Positions 1 through 10,680 of a DNA stretch of 64,000 nucleotides are shown here, piece after piece. Source of the DNA: CAILZL01 sp963791615 (GTDB lineage: Bacteria > Pseudomonadota > Gammaproteobacteria > Steroidobacterales > Steroidobacteraceae); assembly GCA_963791615.1 (NCBI GenBank), contig CAWBTE010000008.1, positions 248,001-312,000 of the forward strand. The letters are read 5' to 3'. Both the position numbers and the translations under genes were made by a program. The number at the start of each line of letters is the position of its first letter. Within the stretch, counting starts at the first letter, position 1. The notes beneath the pieces are model-generated. The model had not been told where the DNA came from and ran no database searches. It was given only the letters and a program-made list of their open reading frames with translations.

Positions 1-1435
1 AACTAACTGGATGCAATTTCCAACAGTTGCTCCATCCAGTATAGATCATTACGGGTTTTCTAATATACCCGGCTGGAAAAATTCTTTATTGATACCAACT
101 CTCCGGCGTGGTACATTATACCGCCATAAACTGGATGCGGCGGGCACTGCTATACAAGGTGATTCAATACCTTATTTTTTCAGAACCGACCGTTACCGTG
201 ATCTTGCTATAAAAAATGGCAATATTATTTTTACCGTAACAGACAGTATAGGTTCTACTTCCGGGCCTTCCGGAGGGGGAACTTCATCACTTACAAGGCC
301 AGGCACTATTCTTAAATATACATTTCTCGGATATGTCAATAGCGGATTGAATAAAAGTACAATTCCATCAACCGTTGATATTGCCGCAGGTAATCCCAAT
401 TCCTGTACCAGCGGATCAGCCGTTACTATTGATGCAACGAATAATAATCTCTGGGTGCCCATAACAGGACCAGATGGAAATATAGTAGCCGAGATAAAAG
501 CTAATGGTAATAACCTGGGTGTAGTTACTACATCATTTTATAAGAATAACGGAGCTATACGGGTCAGGAACTCTTTTCATTATTTAGACCGCAATATCAC
601 TATTACGCCAACTGTTCAGCCTTCATCCACGGTAAATATCAGATTTTATCTTACCAATGCTGAGTTTACGGCGTTAGATAATGACGGAGCCAGTGGAATA
701 AACTCATTAACAGATTTGAAAATTTTGAAAAATAATGATGCCTGCCTGGCAACGGTTTCTACCAATACTACTTTGATCAATCCCACTTTTGCAGAAGCAC
801 ATGGGAGTGCCGGTTATGTTTTACAGGGTGATATCACTTCTTTTTCCTCATTTTATTTTGGCAGTTCAAATATTACTTTGCCATTGGATCTGCTGAGCTT
901 CAGAGGGACATTGCAAAACAATACAGCAGTGCTGCAATGGGAAACCGCTCATGAAACCAATACGTCATATTTCAATGTGGAAAGAAGTACTGATGGCAGA
1001 AACTTTATCGCCATCGGAACAGTAGCAGCAACAGGTAACAGTACAGGCAATAGCCGTTATTCTCTTATTGACAATGATGTGGCTAATCAGCCGTCAGTGG
1101 TGGTTTATTACCGGTTAAAGATGGCAGATACAGATGGTTCTTCCGGATATTCAGGTACAATAGCTATTTCGCTGGCTGATCTGGCAGGAAGAGTAACAAT
1201 ATTTCCCAATCCGGCAATAAATGAAATTAAATTAGTGATAGCAGCTCCCGCAGATGGTAATGCTCAATGGAAGATCATGGATAATGCTGGTCGTGTTGTA
1301 CTGCAAAACACAACACAGCTGAGAAAAGGTAATAATAGCCTTCTTGTTAATATTAATAGATTATCAGCTGGTATTTACTACCTGAGTGTGTCAGGTACTG
1401 GCATTGATCAGAAAGTCAAACTTCAGAAATTATAA
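1..1435 (+). CDS. T9SS-secreted surface protein, 5' end outside window
   Basis: The frame is open to the left edge (codons precede the first ATG at position 11), so this is the C-terminal part of a longer protein. The body is rich in Thr, Ser, Asn and Gly, as in secreted beta-sandwich proteins of Bacteroidota. From about residue 300 a fibronectin-like segment (LQWETAHETNTSYFNVERS) precedes the terminal domain. The last 75 residues contain IFPNPA, followed by GRVV and LSAGIYYLSV, the hallmark of a type A T9SS C-terminal sorting domain. It is therefore exported to the periplasm, carried across the outer membrane by T9SS and anchored or released. No catalytic domain is recognisable, so the function is unknown. 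A good hairpin terminator follows. Confidence 0.8.
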   Translation, partial: TNWMQFPTVAPSSIDHYGFSNIPGWKNSLLIPTLRRGTLYRHKLDAAGTAIQGDSIPYFFRTDRYRDLAIKNGNIIFTVTDSIGSTSGPSGGGTSSLTRPGTILKYTFLGYVNSGLNKSTIPSTVDIAAGNPNSCTSGSAVTIDATNNNLWVPITGPDGNIVAEIKANGNNLGVVTTSFYKNNGAIRVRNSFHYLDRNITITPTVQPSSTVNIRFYLTNAEFTALDNDGASGINSLTDLKILKNNDACLATVSTNTTLINPTFAEAHGSAGYVLQGDITSFSSFYFGSSNITLPLDLLSFRGTLQNNTAVLQWETAHETNTSYFNVERSTDGRNFIAIGTVAATGNSTGNSRYSLIDNDVANQPSVVVYYRLKMADTDGSSGYSGTIAISLADLAGRVTIFPNPAINEIKLVIAAPADGNAQWKIMDNAGRVVLQNTTQLRKGNNSLLVNINRLSAGIYYLSVSGTGIDQKVKLQKL

Positions 1436-1454
1436 ATCCCGAATATTATTGTTT

Positions 1455-1487
1455 AAACCCTTACTTCAAAAAAGTAAGGGTTTTTTC
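1455..1487 (+). terminator. Rho-independent terminator
   Basis: A perfect 12-bp stem (AAACCCTTACTT paired with AAGTAAGGGTTT), a short A-rich loop and a run of six T lie 19 bases after the stop of the preceding surface protein gene. Confidence 0.8.
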
Positions 1488-1717
1488 TTACGGTGCTGAT
1501 GTTACGACAAAGGCTTTTCGTTAGTAGCGATACACTGAATTGTTATTTGGTGTGTTTACGATAATAGGTTGACCCTGTTAGTAAATTCATAGACAGGCAG
1601 GAGTGGTTTTACTTTTTTCACTGATTAAGGCGCAGGATAAAGCGGAAATTCTCAATTGCAATAGTTAATATTAATGTATCAAGCTGGCACCCACCTGCGC
1701 CGGAAAAATCAGTAACT

Positions 1718-4497
1718 ATGAAATCAATCAAATCGCCATTTATGCTGGCCATTGTAGCGCTGTTATTTCATGTTGCAAGCGCACAGGAAAAATACAGCAC
1801 TGTCAAAATTTATGTTCCTTCAGATAAAACACAAAGAGCAACCCTTATAGGCTTGCTACAGATTGATCACTTTCAGGAAGTGGCAGGCGGGGCTATCATT
1901 TCAGAAATCAGTGAAAGGGATCTGGCTAAATTAAGAACGACTTCATACAGGTATGAAATAATAATTGACGATGTTGCCCGTGATCTTGAAATAAAGAACA
2001 GAAAGTATTATGCAGAAAAGGCCAGCGATATCACACCGCATCAAAACCGCATGTCCTTTGAACAAACTGGCAGAACCGTTGATGATATTATTGCCACACC
2101 TTCTGCATTTGTCGTACAGCCAACGTTTGGCGGCTATTATAGTTTTGCGCAAATGGAAGCGGCGATGAATGCCCTTGTTGCTGCCTATCCAACTATTGCA
2201 CAAAAAATTTCCCTTGGACAATCATATGAGAACAGGGATATCTGGTGTATAAAAATATCTGACCAGGTAGCCACAGATCAGCCTAATGAACCAGAAGTTC
2301 TTTTTATGGGATTACAACATGCCCGTGAAGCTATAGGTGGAAGCAGCATGATATTCCTGATGCAATATTTATGTGCGAACTATGCCACTGATACAAAAGT
2401 GAAAGATCTTGTTGATAACCGGGAGATATTTATAATCCCCTGCGTAAATCCTGATGGCTGGGAGTACAACAGAAATAACGGAGGTGCCGGCAGCTCGTGG
2501 CGAAAGAACAGGCGAGATAATTCAGGCAGCAGCTGGGGTGTTGACCTCAACAGGAACTGGGGCGTGGACTGGGGTAATTGTTCAGCGCCGATAATTGGCG
2601 ATCCCACATCTTGTGGCAGTAACAGCGGTTTTGCTGAAACTTATTATGGCACCGCTCCTTTTTCTGAACCGGAAACGCAGGCCATCCGTGACTTTACATA
2701 TACCCGGCAATTTATAGCTATGATAGATCAGCATTCTTATGGCCCTTATTATTCTCTTCCATTTGGAAGACCAAGTTTACCCTCCAACGTAATGTCAATG
2801 GATGATGATAAATTTTATACTTATATATCTGCTGCTATGGGTAATTATAATGGAATGAGATCTGGTAATAGCCCGCAGGCATTAGGATATGAAGTAGCGG
2901 GAGGGGTAAAAGACTGGATGCTGAAAGGAAATATTGGTACAGGTACTAAAGGAAAGGTATATGGTATGACGGGTGAAGGAGGAGCAGGTGGCGGTACTGG
3001 TGGCTCTTTTGGTTCATTCTGGGCGCCTGCCAGCGAGATTATCAATCTCTGTAAAGGGATGGTATATCAGAACCTGCAGTTACTGTATGCAGCCGGTTCT
3101 TATGTAAACCTCCAGGATCAGAGTGATATTAGTATTAATTCATAAACTGGTGCATTTGATTTTCATCTTACCCGTGTAGGATTGGAAAATCAACCCGTAA
3201 ATATTTCAGTAGTACCACTGGAAAACATTCAATCAGTCGGATCCACTGCAACGATAACTACATTGACAAATTATTACGACACCTATACAGGGAATATCAA
3301 TTATACATTGCCGCTTCCTTACCCAATGGTCAGCGGGTAAGGTTTGCCTGGAAAATTGAAACGGGCGGATATACTTATTATGATACGGTCACTAAATTTT
3401 ATAACCCGGTAGAATTATTTGCTGATGATATGGAAGGAGCCAGTGTCAGTGGAAACTGGACAGTAAGCGGTGGTTGGAACTATTCCAATGAAGAAGCTTA
3501 TGCCGGCAATAAATCACTGACAGAATCTCCCGGTGGCAATTATACTGCTAATTCAACACGGAGGGCTACTTATACAGGATCAGCTTGATCTAAGCGATGC
3601 AACAGCGGCATGGCTTAGTTTCTGGATAAAACACAGGGCGGAAAATTTTTATGATAAACTACAGGTACTGGTATCTGACAATGGCGGTGCAAGCTGGACA
3701 CCTATAGCCGGAACTACGACTATACAGGAACCGGGTACGCTGGATGGTAGTACTATTAATGGTAATCCATCTCTAACCGGGATAAAAGAAGACTGGACAA
3801 GGGAACTGTTTGACCTGGTGCCTGGCTGAATACACCTGCATTGCGGTTGCGTTTTGAATTTACTTCCGGTGACGCTACATCTTATGATTTCAGTGAAGAC
3901 GATGGCTTTCATATTGATGACCTGAAGATCATTAAGAGCATCACTCCACTGATTCCGCTCCCTGTTCATTTTATCAGTTTTACCGGCAGGTTGTTGCCGG
4001 ACCAAACAGTACGTCTTGACTGGAATGCCGTTACTGATCAGTTGCATGATTATTTTGAAGTGGAAAAATCAGTTAACGGAACAAATTTTACAACTATTGG
4101 TAAAGGCCCTTCTTCAGCGCCGTATTGGAAAACTGATCCATCTCCCTATACCGGTAATAATTATTACCGGATCAAACAGGTGGATAAAGATGGCACGGTC
4201 ACTTACAGCACTACGATCAATGTTTATTTTGGTCCGAAAAGATTTACAGCCGCTGTTTATCCCAATCCTGTTACAGATATACTGAATGTGAAAATCAATT
4301 CTGATAAAACCGATCACTATGAAATAACTATTACTGACCTCACAGGAAGAATAGTGTATGAAGAAAAAATAATGACTGGTACTGCGGAAGGAGAAGTGAA
4401 TATTAATTTTAAACAAAGATCTTCGGGTGTATATGTGTTGCTGGTAAGAAATGGAAGAAATGAGATTGTCGCTTCGCAAAAAGTTATAAAACAATAA
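1718..4497 (+). CDS. M14 zinc carboxypeptidase with T9SS sorting domain (frameshifted)
   Basis: Secreted metallocarboxypeptidase. A signal peptide (residues 1-22, ending VASAQ) is followed by a propeptide-like region and an M14 domain at about residues 130-440. Zinc ligands are in QHARE (H201, E204) and DQHSY (H339). Substrate-binding residues are in VDLNRNW (N278, R279), and the catalytic glutamate is in GMTGEGG (E420). After the first stop at 3145 the protein continues in other frames: a beta-sandwich domain beginning DDMEGASVSGNW (near 3430), a fibronectin-like segment and a C-terminal sorting domain (YPNPVTDILNVKI, GVYVLLV). At least three frameshifts, near 3140, 3335 and 3577-3830, are needed to join the pieces. 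The joined length of about 925 residues suits secreted Bacteroidota carboxypeptidases. The indels look like sequence errors. Confidence 0.85.
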
Positions 4498-4523
4498 TAA
4501 ACTAGTCTTGCCATAATCTGGAC

Positions 4524-4559
4524 AGCCTTCGTCTGATAAAGACGAAGGCTTTTGTTTTT
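4524..4559 (+). terminator. Rho-independent terminator
   Basis: A 10-bp stem, AGCCTTCGTC with GACGAAGGCT, a 7-base loop and a T-rich tail (TTTGTTTTT) lie 26 bases after the carboxypeptidase stop. Confidence 0.8.
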
Positions 4560-4945
4560 AAAAAGAGGTGTATTTACTTACAGGATCCGGTAAGTAAAAA
4601 ATTGAGGGCAATCTGCACAGTATTAATCATTTAAAAATTTCCTTATAAAGCTCTCGTATTACTGCCTGTGGTGACGGCATTGTCACTGTAGAATTTCATT
4701 ACTTATACAAGGTATTTATAATAGGGATTTGTACTTTTTACTTCATGAAACGGGGATGAAACAAAGAGTTCTAACAGTGATGAGGTACTTTTAGTGATAA
4801 CAAATTCACCTTTTTTTTAAGAGGCGTCAGCTGTTACATATCTGTATAAGTTGTTGTATGATTTAGCAAGATATTTCAGCAATTTATAAGAAGGGCTAAA
4901 AGCAGAAAATTTCATTTGTTGAAGAAACAGTTAAAATCCGTGCGT
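4560..4945. other. AT-rich intergenic region
   Basis: About 390 bases without a credible gene on either strand. It must contain the promoter of the following secreted-protein gene, but no clear TAnnTTTG box stands out. No repeat or RNA gene was recognised. Confidence 0.5.
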
Positions 4946-7570
4946 ATGAAAAAAACATTTACACTACATTTTCTTTCGGGGTTTGTTGTTTTGCTGATTA
5001 TAGGTGCTAAGAGTATGGCACAATGCCCTGTAGGATACACGGCGGCAGAATTGAACTGGGATAATATTGATTTTTTGCCGTCTAATAATATCCGGTACAC
5101 GGGCTTTTATCCTTCTGCAGCGTTTCCCTATAATCAGAACTTTACTATTGGTACCCGCAGGTTAAACTTCGTGATGGCACCACAGGCAAACATTACACTT
5201 GACGGGGAGAACGGAACTAATACAGCCCATGCAGGCAGTTTTGCTTTAGCCGGTGATGATGTGCAATTCACCACAACAGCGGCGGCAAACACTACTCGTT
5301 ACGATGAGTTTTGATGCAGATGTGGCTAATGTTATGTTCTCGTTATTTGATCTGGATAATAGTCAGCGGGTTACTATTACTGCGATAAATGGCGCTAGTG
5401 TTGCACAAACTATTACGGTGGTCCGTGCAAATGGAACTTCCGGAATTACAATTGCAGGTTCAGGCAGCATAAGTGCTGTTGCTACCGCCCCTGCTACAGG
5501 ATATGCCTCTACTGATAACAGGGGAACAATTAATATTACGGTTGCTGGCCCCGCCAGGCAGATCATTCTTACTTTACAATAATGCAACAGGCGATGTGTG
5601 GCTATCTGATATTGATGCCTGCGTTACCGGTTCTTTTCCCAATAATTACCAGCAGATATCCCGACCCTTTACCGGCCAGCCGCAATATGTACTAACTGTG
5701 GTGAATAACAATATTTATTATGTTGACCCGACAAATGGCCGGGGATACTTTTTATTTAATGAACCGGGCCATGATCGTTTGAATTCAATGGCGTATGATC
5801 CCTACGACGGATCGTTTATTATACGTATAGTCTTACTGGCAGGGTCGGCCTGAACCCGCAAAATGATAAAACACTAAAAAAGTATGATGTTGATATAAAG
5901 ACAATAACGTGTAGTGATTCCGGATGTCAACACTTTTGGAATACCAACGTATGAATCAGGCGTTGAATCAGGCGCGGCTTCTTTTTATAACGGATCATTG
6001 TACCTGGGTATTGAAGGATATACAGGTACGACAGGCGGAGGCGCCTATGCAGCAAGCAGAAAATCTACTGTATGGAAAATAGACTTTGATGCAGCCGGTA
6101 ATGCTGTTCCGCCGGCAGCACAGGTATGGGGTGTTACCGCAGATGATGGGCTCAATGCACAAAACATTCATGACTGGAGTGATTTCGGAATATCCAATGG
6201 AAGGCTTACTGATTTTGATGGCTCGCGAAGCGGGCTGATTGATTATTATCATTTTGATATGATGACAGGCGTAAGGACAAACTATATACCGGTAGGTGTT
6301 AGGTTCCACGGCAGGTTTCTATTGGATGGAACGAGAGCCTCTATAATGTTGATGCCGATATTTCCCTATATAATGGAACAAATGGATGTGGGAACACTTT
6401 ATACTATTTTTGCTCCTCTTGGTCCTGCTATTCCTAGTCGGTGCTGCTAATGCAAGCTGGGAGATGCGGCAGGGCCTTATCGTCCTTTCCTTGATTTTGG
6501 TGATGCGCCTGTCACGTATGATCCTGATCCGTTGTCGCCGGCCTGTCATGATACACTTACTCCTACGGTTTCCGGTATCAGAACCAGAATGCGATTAGGT
6601 CCTAATGAAGATGTGGAATGGTTAAAGAGAGGGTTTACTACTGTTGAAGATAATTATGAGGATGGCCTTGCATTCGTTCCCATCTTTTCACCATATCCGG
6701 TAGTTACCTGGCACAAGTATCTGTATTCAATAATACCGGCAGTAATGCTACTTCTGTGCATGGCTTGATTTTAATGGCAATGGTTTTTTTGATGCCAGCT
6801 GAAAGTATTGTGCCTATTAATGTGCCACCAGTCTGCCGTTGCTCAGAAATCTGGTTTAATCTGGCCCAGCACACCCAGTTCACTGGCTAACGGCTCATTT
6901 ACTTATCTGCGGATACGCATTACTTCAGCTTCATATAACATGGGAGCCGCTAATTCAACCGGCTATTATAGCAGAGGAGAAGTAGAAGATTACCGGGTAG
7001 TGGTGGATAATACGGTACTGGGAATGCAATTACTTTCATTTGATGCTGAAACAGTAAATAATTCAAAAGTAGAACTGACATGGTCAGTTAATGAGGAGAA
7101 AGGTTTTATGGGTTATAACGCAGAGCGAAGCCATAATGGAACTGACTGGGAGCAGGTTGCTTTTATACCCGCAACCGGAGCGGGTACACATCAGTATGAA
7201 CTGGAGGATAATAATCCTTATACAGGTAATTCTTTTTACAGGCTAAAATTAAATCACGCAAATGGCCCGGTCCGGTATAGTGCGATAAGGTCGGTAAAAG
7301 TCACTGATATTTCTTCTTCCATATCGCTGTTTCCTAATCCTGCAACTGATAAAGTAACTATAACAATAGCGGGCGACCTCACATCAGCCTGCATATATTA
7401 TAATTGCAGATGTACATAACAAGAGTTTGTATTATCAGAAAGCAATACTTACTGAAGGAAGCAATACCATAGAATTGCCTGTTCAACGTTCATGGCCCGA
7501 CGGCATTTATATTATACAGGTAAGTACGGTTACAAAACTGGTAAGCAAAAAATTGATTATTAAAAGATAG
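4946..7570 (+). CDS. GEVED-domain T9SS surface protein (multiply frameshifted)
   Basis: One secreted protein broken into at least six frame segments. The start at 4946 (MKKTFTLHF) gives a clean signal peptide ending KSMAQ; an upstream in-frame TTG/ATG adds a basic stretch and is less likely. Recognisable parts in order: an N-terminal beta-rich domain; a repeat-like region with DVWLSDIDACVTGSFPNNY and YYVDPTNGRGYF; a DFGDAPVTYDP motif near 6500, typical of Bacteroidota modular surface proteins; a GEVED-type motif (RGEVEDYRVVV) near 6975; a fibronectin-like segment; and a C-terminal sorting domain (LFPNPATDKVTIT, then DGIYIIQV) ending in LIIKR at 7570. Joined length is about 875 residues. The role is not predictable beyond surface or adhesin-like. 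The scattered shifts point to sequence error, although real decay cannot be excluded. Confidence 0.75.
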
Positions 7571-7750
7571 TAAGCGTTCTATTGTATTTTCTGAATAAAT
7601 GACAGGCCGTATCAAAAATGGTATTCACCGGTAAGACTAGTAAGACGAAAACCGCCGGCAGGGAAAATGGTAAATGAATTTCCATACTTACAATCTTACC
7701 GGCTATAAACGCTTAAACTTCATATAGCCGGTTTCAGCATGCTTTTTAAC

Positions 7751-7758
7751 TACTTTTG
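7751..7758 (+). promoter_or_regulatory. Candidate -7 box of rsmA (TACTTTTG)
   Basis: An exact match to the Bacteroidota -7 consensus TAnnTTTG ends only 5 bases before the rsmA ATG, implying a leaderless or nearly leaderless transcript. The -33 element is weak (TTTC near 7732). Confidence 0.5.
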
Positions 7759-7763
7759 CCGGC

Positions 7764-8520
7764 ATGTACACCCTCAAAAAATCTCTTGGGCAGCATTTTT
7801 TAAAAGATGAGAATATTTGCCGCAAGATCGTGGCAGCATTGCAGCAAAAGCCTTTTTCACAATTACTGGAAGTAGGCCCGGGCGGCGGCGCATTGACAAA
7901 ATACTTATTGCAAATAGAGAATATTGATTTCAAGGCGGTAGAACTGGACGATGAAAAAGTAGAATTTTTTATTAAAAACATTTCCCGGCCTTGAGAGGAA
8001 AGATCATTCACCGGAATTTTTTGGATATAGAAAAACCTTTTGAAGGCAGGTTTACAGTGGTGGGAAATTTTCCTTACAACATTTCTACACAGATATTGTT
8101 TAAAGTACTGGAATGGAAAGATAATGTGGAATGTATGACAGGGATGTTTCAGAAAGAAGTGGCGCAACGGATAGCCGCTAAGGAAGGAAATAAAACGTAT
8201 GGTGTGACGAGTGTACTGGTACAGGCTTTTTTTGAGGTGGAATATTTATTTGATGTAAATGAAAAATCTTTTAATCCGCCACCCAAAGTAAAAAGCGGCG
8301 TTATCCGGCTTTTGCCAAAAACCAAACCGCTGGTAATGAAAAGTGAAAAGGACCTTTTTCTTTTGGTGAAAACGGCTTTCAATCAAAGGCGTAAAACACT
8401 TCGAAATGCAGTAAAAGCATTGTTTGATGCAGCGATACTGCAGGATGAGTTGTTTAATAAAAGAGCAGAGCAATTAAGTGTGCAGCAATTTGCTGATCTG
8501 ACATTTAAAATGAACAATGA
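7764..8520 (+). CDS. rsmA: 16S rRNA (adenine-1518/1519-N6) dimethyltransferase (frameshifted)
   Basis: Dimethylates two adjacent adenines in the 3' hairpin of 16S rRNA late in 30S maturation. It starts MYTLKKSLGQHFL, the usual N-terminus of the family. The SAM-binding motif LEVGPGGGALTKYL is at residues 33-46, and the catalytic NFPYN (family consensus NLPY) is at about residue 100. The C-terminal helical domain ends near QQFADLTFK. One frameshift at about 7993 splits it. A second shift in the A-run near 8510 would restore a stop (TGA at 8511 or 8518). Without it the frame runs on into the next gene as an artificial fusion. Essentially full length at about 250 residues. Confidence in identity is high; the exact end is uncertain. 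Confidence 0.9.
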
Positions 8521-8548
8521 AAATTCTCCGCTGTGGCGGATCAGGGGC

Positions 8549-9472
8549 ATGAAAGTAATTATCACCGGAAAAACACATGAACATTTGATAGAAAGGCTGC
8601 AGTCGCAGGGATATGAAGTAATATACGATCCCGGTATGAGTTATGATGAAGTGGCCGCATTGATTGATGAGGCGGAAGGGCTGGTAGTAACAACAAGGAT
8701 AAAAGTGGATAAGCTGTTACTGGATAAAGCCACACATTTAAAATGGATTGGCCGGTTAGGCAGCGGGATGGAGCTGATTGATCTGCCGTATGCAGAGAGT
8801 AAGGGAATAAAATGTGTAAGCAGTCCTGAGGGTAACCGTAATGCAGTGGCGGAACATACAATCGGATTGCTGCTGAGCCTGATGAATAATATCCATGTTT
8901 CTTCAGACGAAATAAAAAAAGGGCAATGGCGAAGGGAACCAAACCGGGGTACTGAGCTAAGCGGGAAAACTGTTGGTATCATTGGATTCGGGAATACAGG
9001 AAGCGCCTTTGCCCGATTGCTTAAATCGTTTGATGTCACTATACTGGCTTATGATAAATACAAGTTTGGTTTCGGAAGCGGCTATATTAAAGAAGCAAGC
9101 CTGGAGCAGATAGGCCGTTATGCAGATGTTGTTAGTTTTCATGTGCCGCTGACGGACGAAACGTTTCACATGGCGAATAGCGGATTTTTTCAATTCATTA
9201 CAAAACAAACCATTTTTACTGAATACTTCAAGGGGTAAAGTAATAGATACCGAAGCTATTATTACAGGCCATCCGGGAAAATAAAATCGCCGGTGCGGCA
9301 CTGGATGTATTGGAAAATGAAAAGCTTGATTCTTATAGTGCAAACGATAAAAAGCAATTAACACTGGCTGCTGGAACAGCCCAATGTTATCATTACACCG
9401 CATATCGCCGGATATACCCATGAGGCTTCTTATAAAATGGCGAAGATCCTTGCTGATAAGATATTACAGTGA
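8549..9472 (+). CDS. D-isomer-specific 2-hydroxyacid dehydrogenase, phosphoglycerate dehydrogenase-like (frameshifted)
   Basis: NAD-dependent oxidoreductase of the D-2-hydroxyacid family, possibly the serine-pathway 3-phosphoglycerate dehydrogenase. It starts MKVIITGKTHEHL at 8549. Features in order: the N-terminal catalytic half with RLGSGMELIDL; the Rossmann glycine motif GIIGFGNTGSAFA at about residues 146-158; the catalytic Arg in NTSRGKVID near 9225; Glu in LDVLENEK near 9307; and the His of ITPHIAGY near 9395. The last third is spread over three frames (shifts near 9200, 9270 and 9370), ending at the TGA at 9472. No ACT or other regulatory domain is present, so it is the short form. It sits directly after rsmA, perhaps co-transcribed. 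Substrate cannot be fixed from sequence alone. Confidence 0.8.
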
Positions 9473-9558
9473 AAAAGATAGGTTTGTATAAATTTCTATT
9501 TTCTCCTTTATCTCTGTGTAATGTATTCGTAAAACAGGCGCATTGTTTTGTGTACCTC

Positions 9559-9590
9559 TTGTTCTTTTCCAAAATTGTTTATTATCTTTA
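9559..9590 (+). promoter_or_regulatory. Candidate greA promoter
   Basis: TTG at 9559-9561 is followed after 21 bases by TATCTTTA at 9583-9590, one mismatch from the TAnnTTTG -7 consensus. It lies just upstream of a terminator-like hairpin in the greA leader. Confidence 0.35.
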
Positions 9591-9601
9591 CAGCAATAAT
9601 G

Positions 9602-9648
9602 CAACGCTTCAGTACAATCGCTGGGGCGTTGTTATTTTTTTATTTTTT
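9602..9648 (+). terminator. Terminator-like hairpin in the greA leader
   Basis: CAACGC at 9602-9607 pairs with GCGTTG at 9626-9631, with an inner CAG/CTG extension, and is followed by a strongly T-rich tail to about 9648. It lies between the candidate greA promoter and the greA ribosome site. It may be an attenuator, or simply the terminator of the upstream dehydrogenase gene. Confidence 0.55.
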
Positions 9649-9663
9649 ACCAAAGGAGGGATT

Positions 9664-10139
9664 ATGAGCAGTTTTCAATACGTGACTAAAGAGACCCTTA
9701 GAGCAAATGAAAGCAGAGTTGCAGAAAATGAAATCGGTTGACCGCCCGGCTGCAAGCCGGGCCATTGCAGAGGCAAGGGAAAAAGGTGATCTGAAAGAAA
9801 ATGCTGAATATGATGCAGCCAAAGAAGCGCAGGGTTTGCTGGAAGCCAGGATAGCGGCGATGGAAGGATCTATGTCAAGCATCAGGGTAATGGATGAAGC
9901 CAATATTGATACCAGTAAAGTGTCTATTCTTACAAAAGTTACATTAACCAATGTAAATACAAAAAAACAGGTAACCTATCAGATAGTAAGTGAACAGGAA
10001 GCTGACCTGAAAGCCGGAAAGATATCGGTTACTTCACCTATTGGTAAAGGGATACTGGGAAAACATATAGGAGAAATGGCTGAAGTAGCAGGCGCCTGCC
10101 GGTACTATTCAATTCAGGATAGAAAACATCACAGCGTAA
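9664..10139 (+). CDS. greA: Transcription elongation factor GreA (two frameshifts)
   Basis: Rescues backtracked RNA polymerase by stimulating cleavage of the transcript 3' end. The ATG at 9664 follows a strong ribosome site (AAAGGAGGG at 9652-9660). The N-terminal coiled coil carries the signature AREKGDLKENAEYDAAKEAQ, with the tip acidic residues of the family. The C-terminal FKBP-like domain includes SPIGKGILGKHIGE. A shift near 9705 (LR then QMKAELQKMK) and one near 10092 (EMAEV then PAGTIQFRIENITA) must be corrected; the corrected frame ends at the TAA at 10137. The total of about 158 residues is the normal length. Monocistronic, with a terminator after it and a hairpin in its leader. Confidence 0.93.
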
Positions 10140-10160
10140 TTTTCTGTAAACTTTTATACC

Positions 10161-10189
10161 ATGCCTCTGTAAAACAGGGGCATTTTTTT
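10161..10189 (+). terminator. Rho-independent terminator after greA
   Basis: ATGCCTCTGT pairs with ACAGGGGCAT (one G-T wobble) around an AAA loop and is followed by seven T. Confidence 0.85.
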
Positions 10190-10200
10190 GAGTAAGATAG

Positions 10201-10208
10201 TAGCTTTG
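10201..10208 (+). promoter_or_regulatory. Candidate -7 box (TAGCTTTG) for the HIT gene
   Basis: An exact TAnnTTTG match just after the greA terminator, 72 bases before the HIT-protein ATG. Confidence 0.45.
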
Positions 10209-10280
10209 TAAAATAAATCAGTTGTGTTCACCCGGATCCGATATTATTTAATTTCATTACAATCAAAAATTTTTGGCAGC

Positions 10281-10670
10281 ATGACAATATTTTCAAAGAT
10301 CATAGCAGGTGATATACCTTCTTATAAAATTGCGGAGAATGATAAGTTTTTTGCTTTCCTGGATATTTCTCCTTTGCGGGAAGGGCATGTATTAGTAGTG
10401 CCGAAAAACGAAACAGATAACCTGTTTGATCTGCCGGATGATTACCTGGAAGAAATACTGGTTTTCGCCCGGCCCATTGCCAAAGCAATAGAAAAATCAT
10501 TTGATTGCAATCGTTGCGGCATCAGCGTGATCGGTTTGGAAGTGCCTCATGCCCATATTCATCTTATTCCCATCAATTCAGCCAATGACCTGAACTTTAC
10601 CAGTCCAAAACTTAAAACATCTCCTGAAGAGTTAAAGAAAGTGCAGGAGAAGATAGTCGCTAATTTATAA
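10281..10670 (+). CDS. HIT family nucleotide-binding hydrolase
   Basis: Small histidine-triad protein acting on nucleoside phosphoramidates or related AMP conjugates. The start at 10281 gives MTIFSKIIAGDIPSYKI, the usual N-terminus; an upstream in-frame start adds 19 atypical residues. The triad HAHIHL (pattern HxHxH plus two hydrophobic residues) is at about residues 91-96, with the HVLVVPK strand before it. 129 residues, the normal length, and intact. It follows greA but has its own promoter-like box and is separated from greA by a terminator. The substrate in vivo is unknown. Confidence 0.92.
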   Translation: MTIFSKIIAGDIPSYKIAENDKFFAFLDISPLREGHVLVVPKNETDNLFDLPDDYLEEILVFARPIAKAIEKSFDCNRCGISVIGLEVPHAHIHLIPINSANDLNFTSPKLKTSPEELKKVQEKIVANL

Positions 10671-10680
10671 AGCTATTTTT

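Noticed and set aside
4114..4494. Antisense ORFs within the T9SS genes
   Set aside because: They shadow conserved sorting-domain sequence on the plus strand and have no start signals or recognisable domains.
7991..9238. A long open frame joining RsmA and the 2-hydroxyacid dehydrogenase as a fusion protein
   Set aside because: The joint at 8510-8548 contains no conserved linker. A single base change in the A-run gives RsmA a stop, and the dehydrogenase has its own good start at 8549. Both genes show other single-base errors.
9469..9741. Hydrophobic ORF covering the greA leader
   Set aside because: It overlaps the promoter, the hairpin and the first codons of greA in another frame, with no family resemblance.
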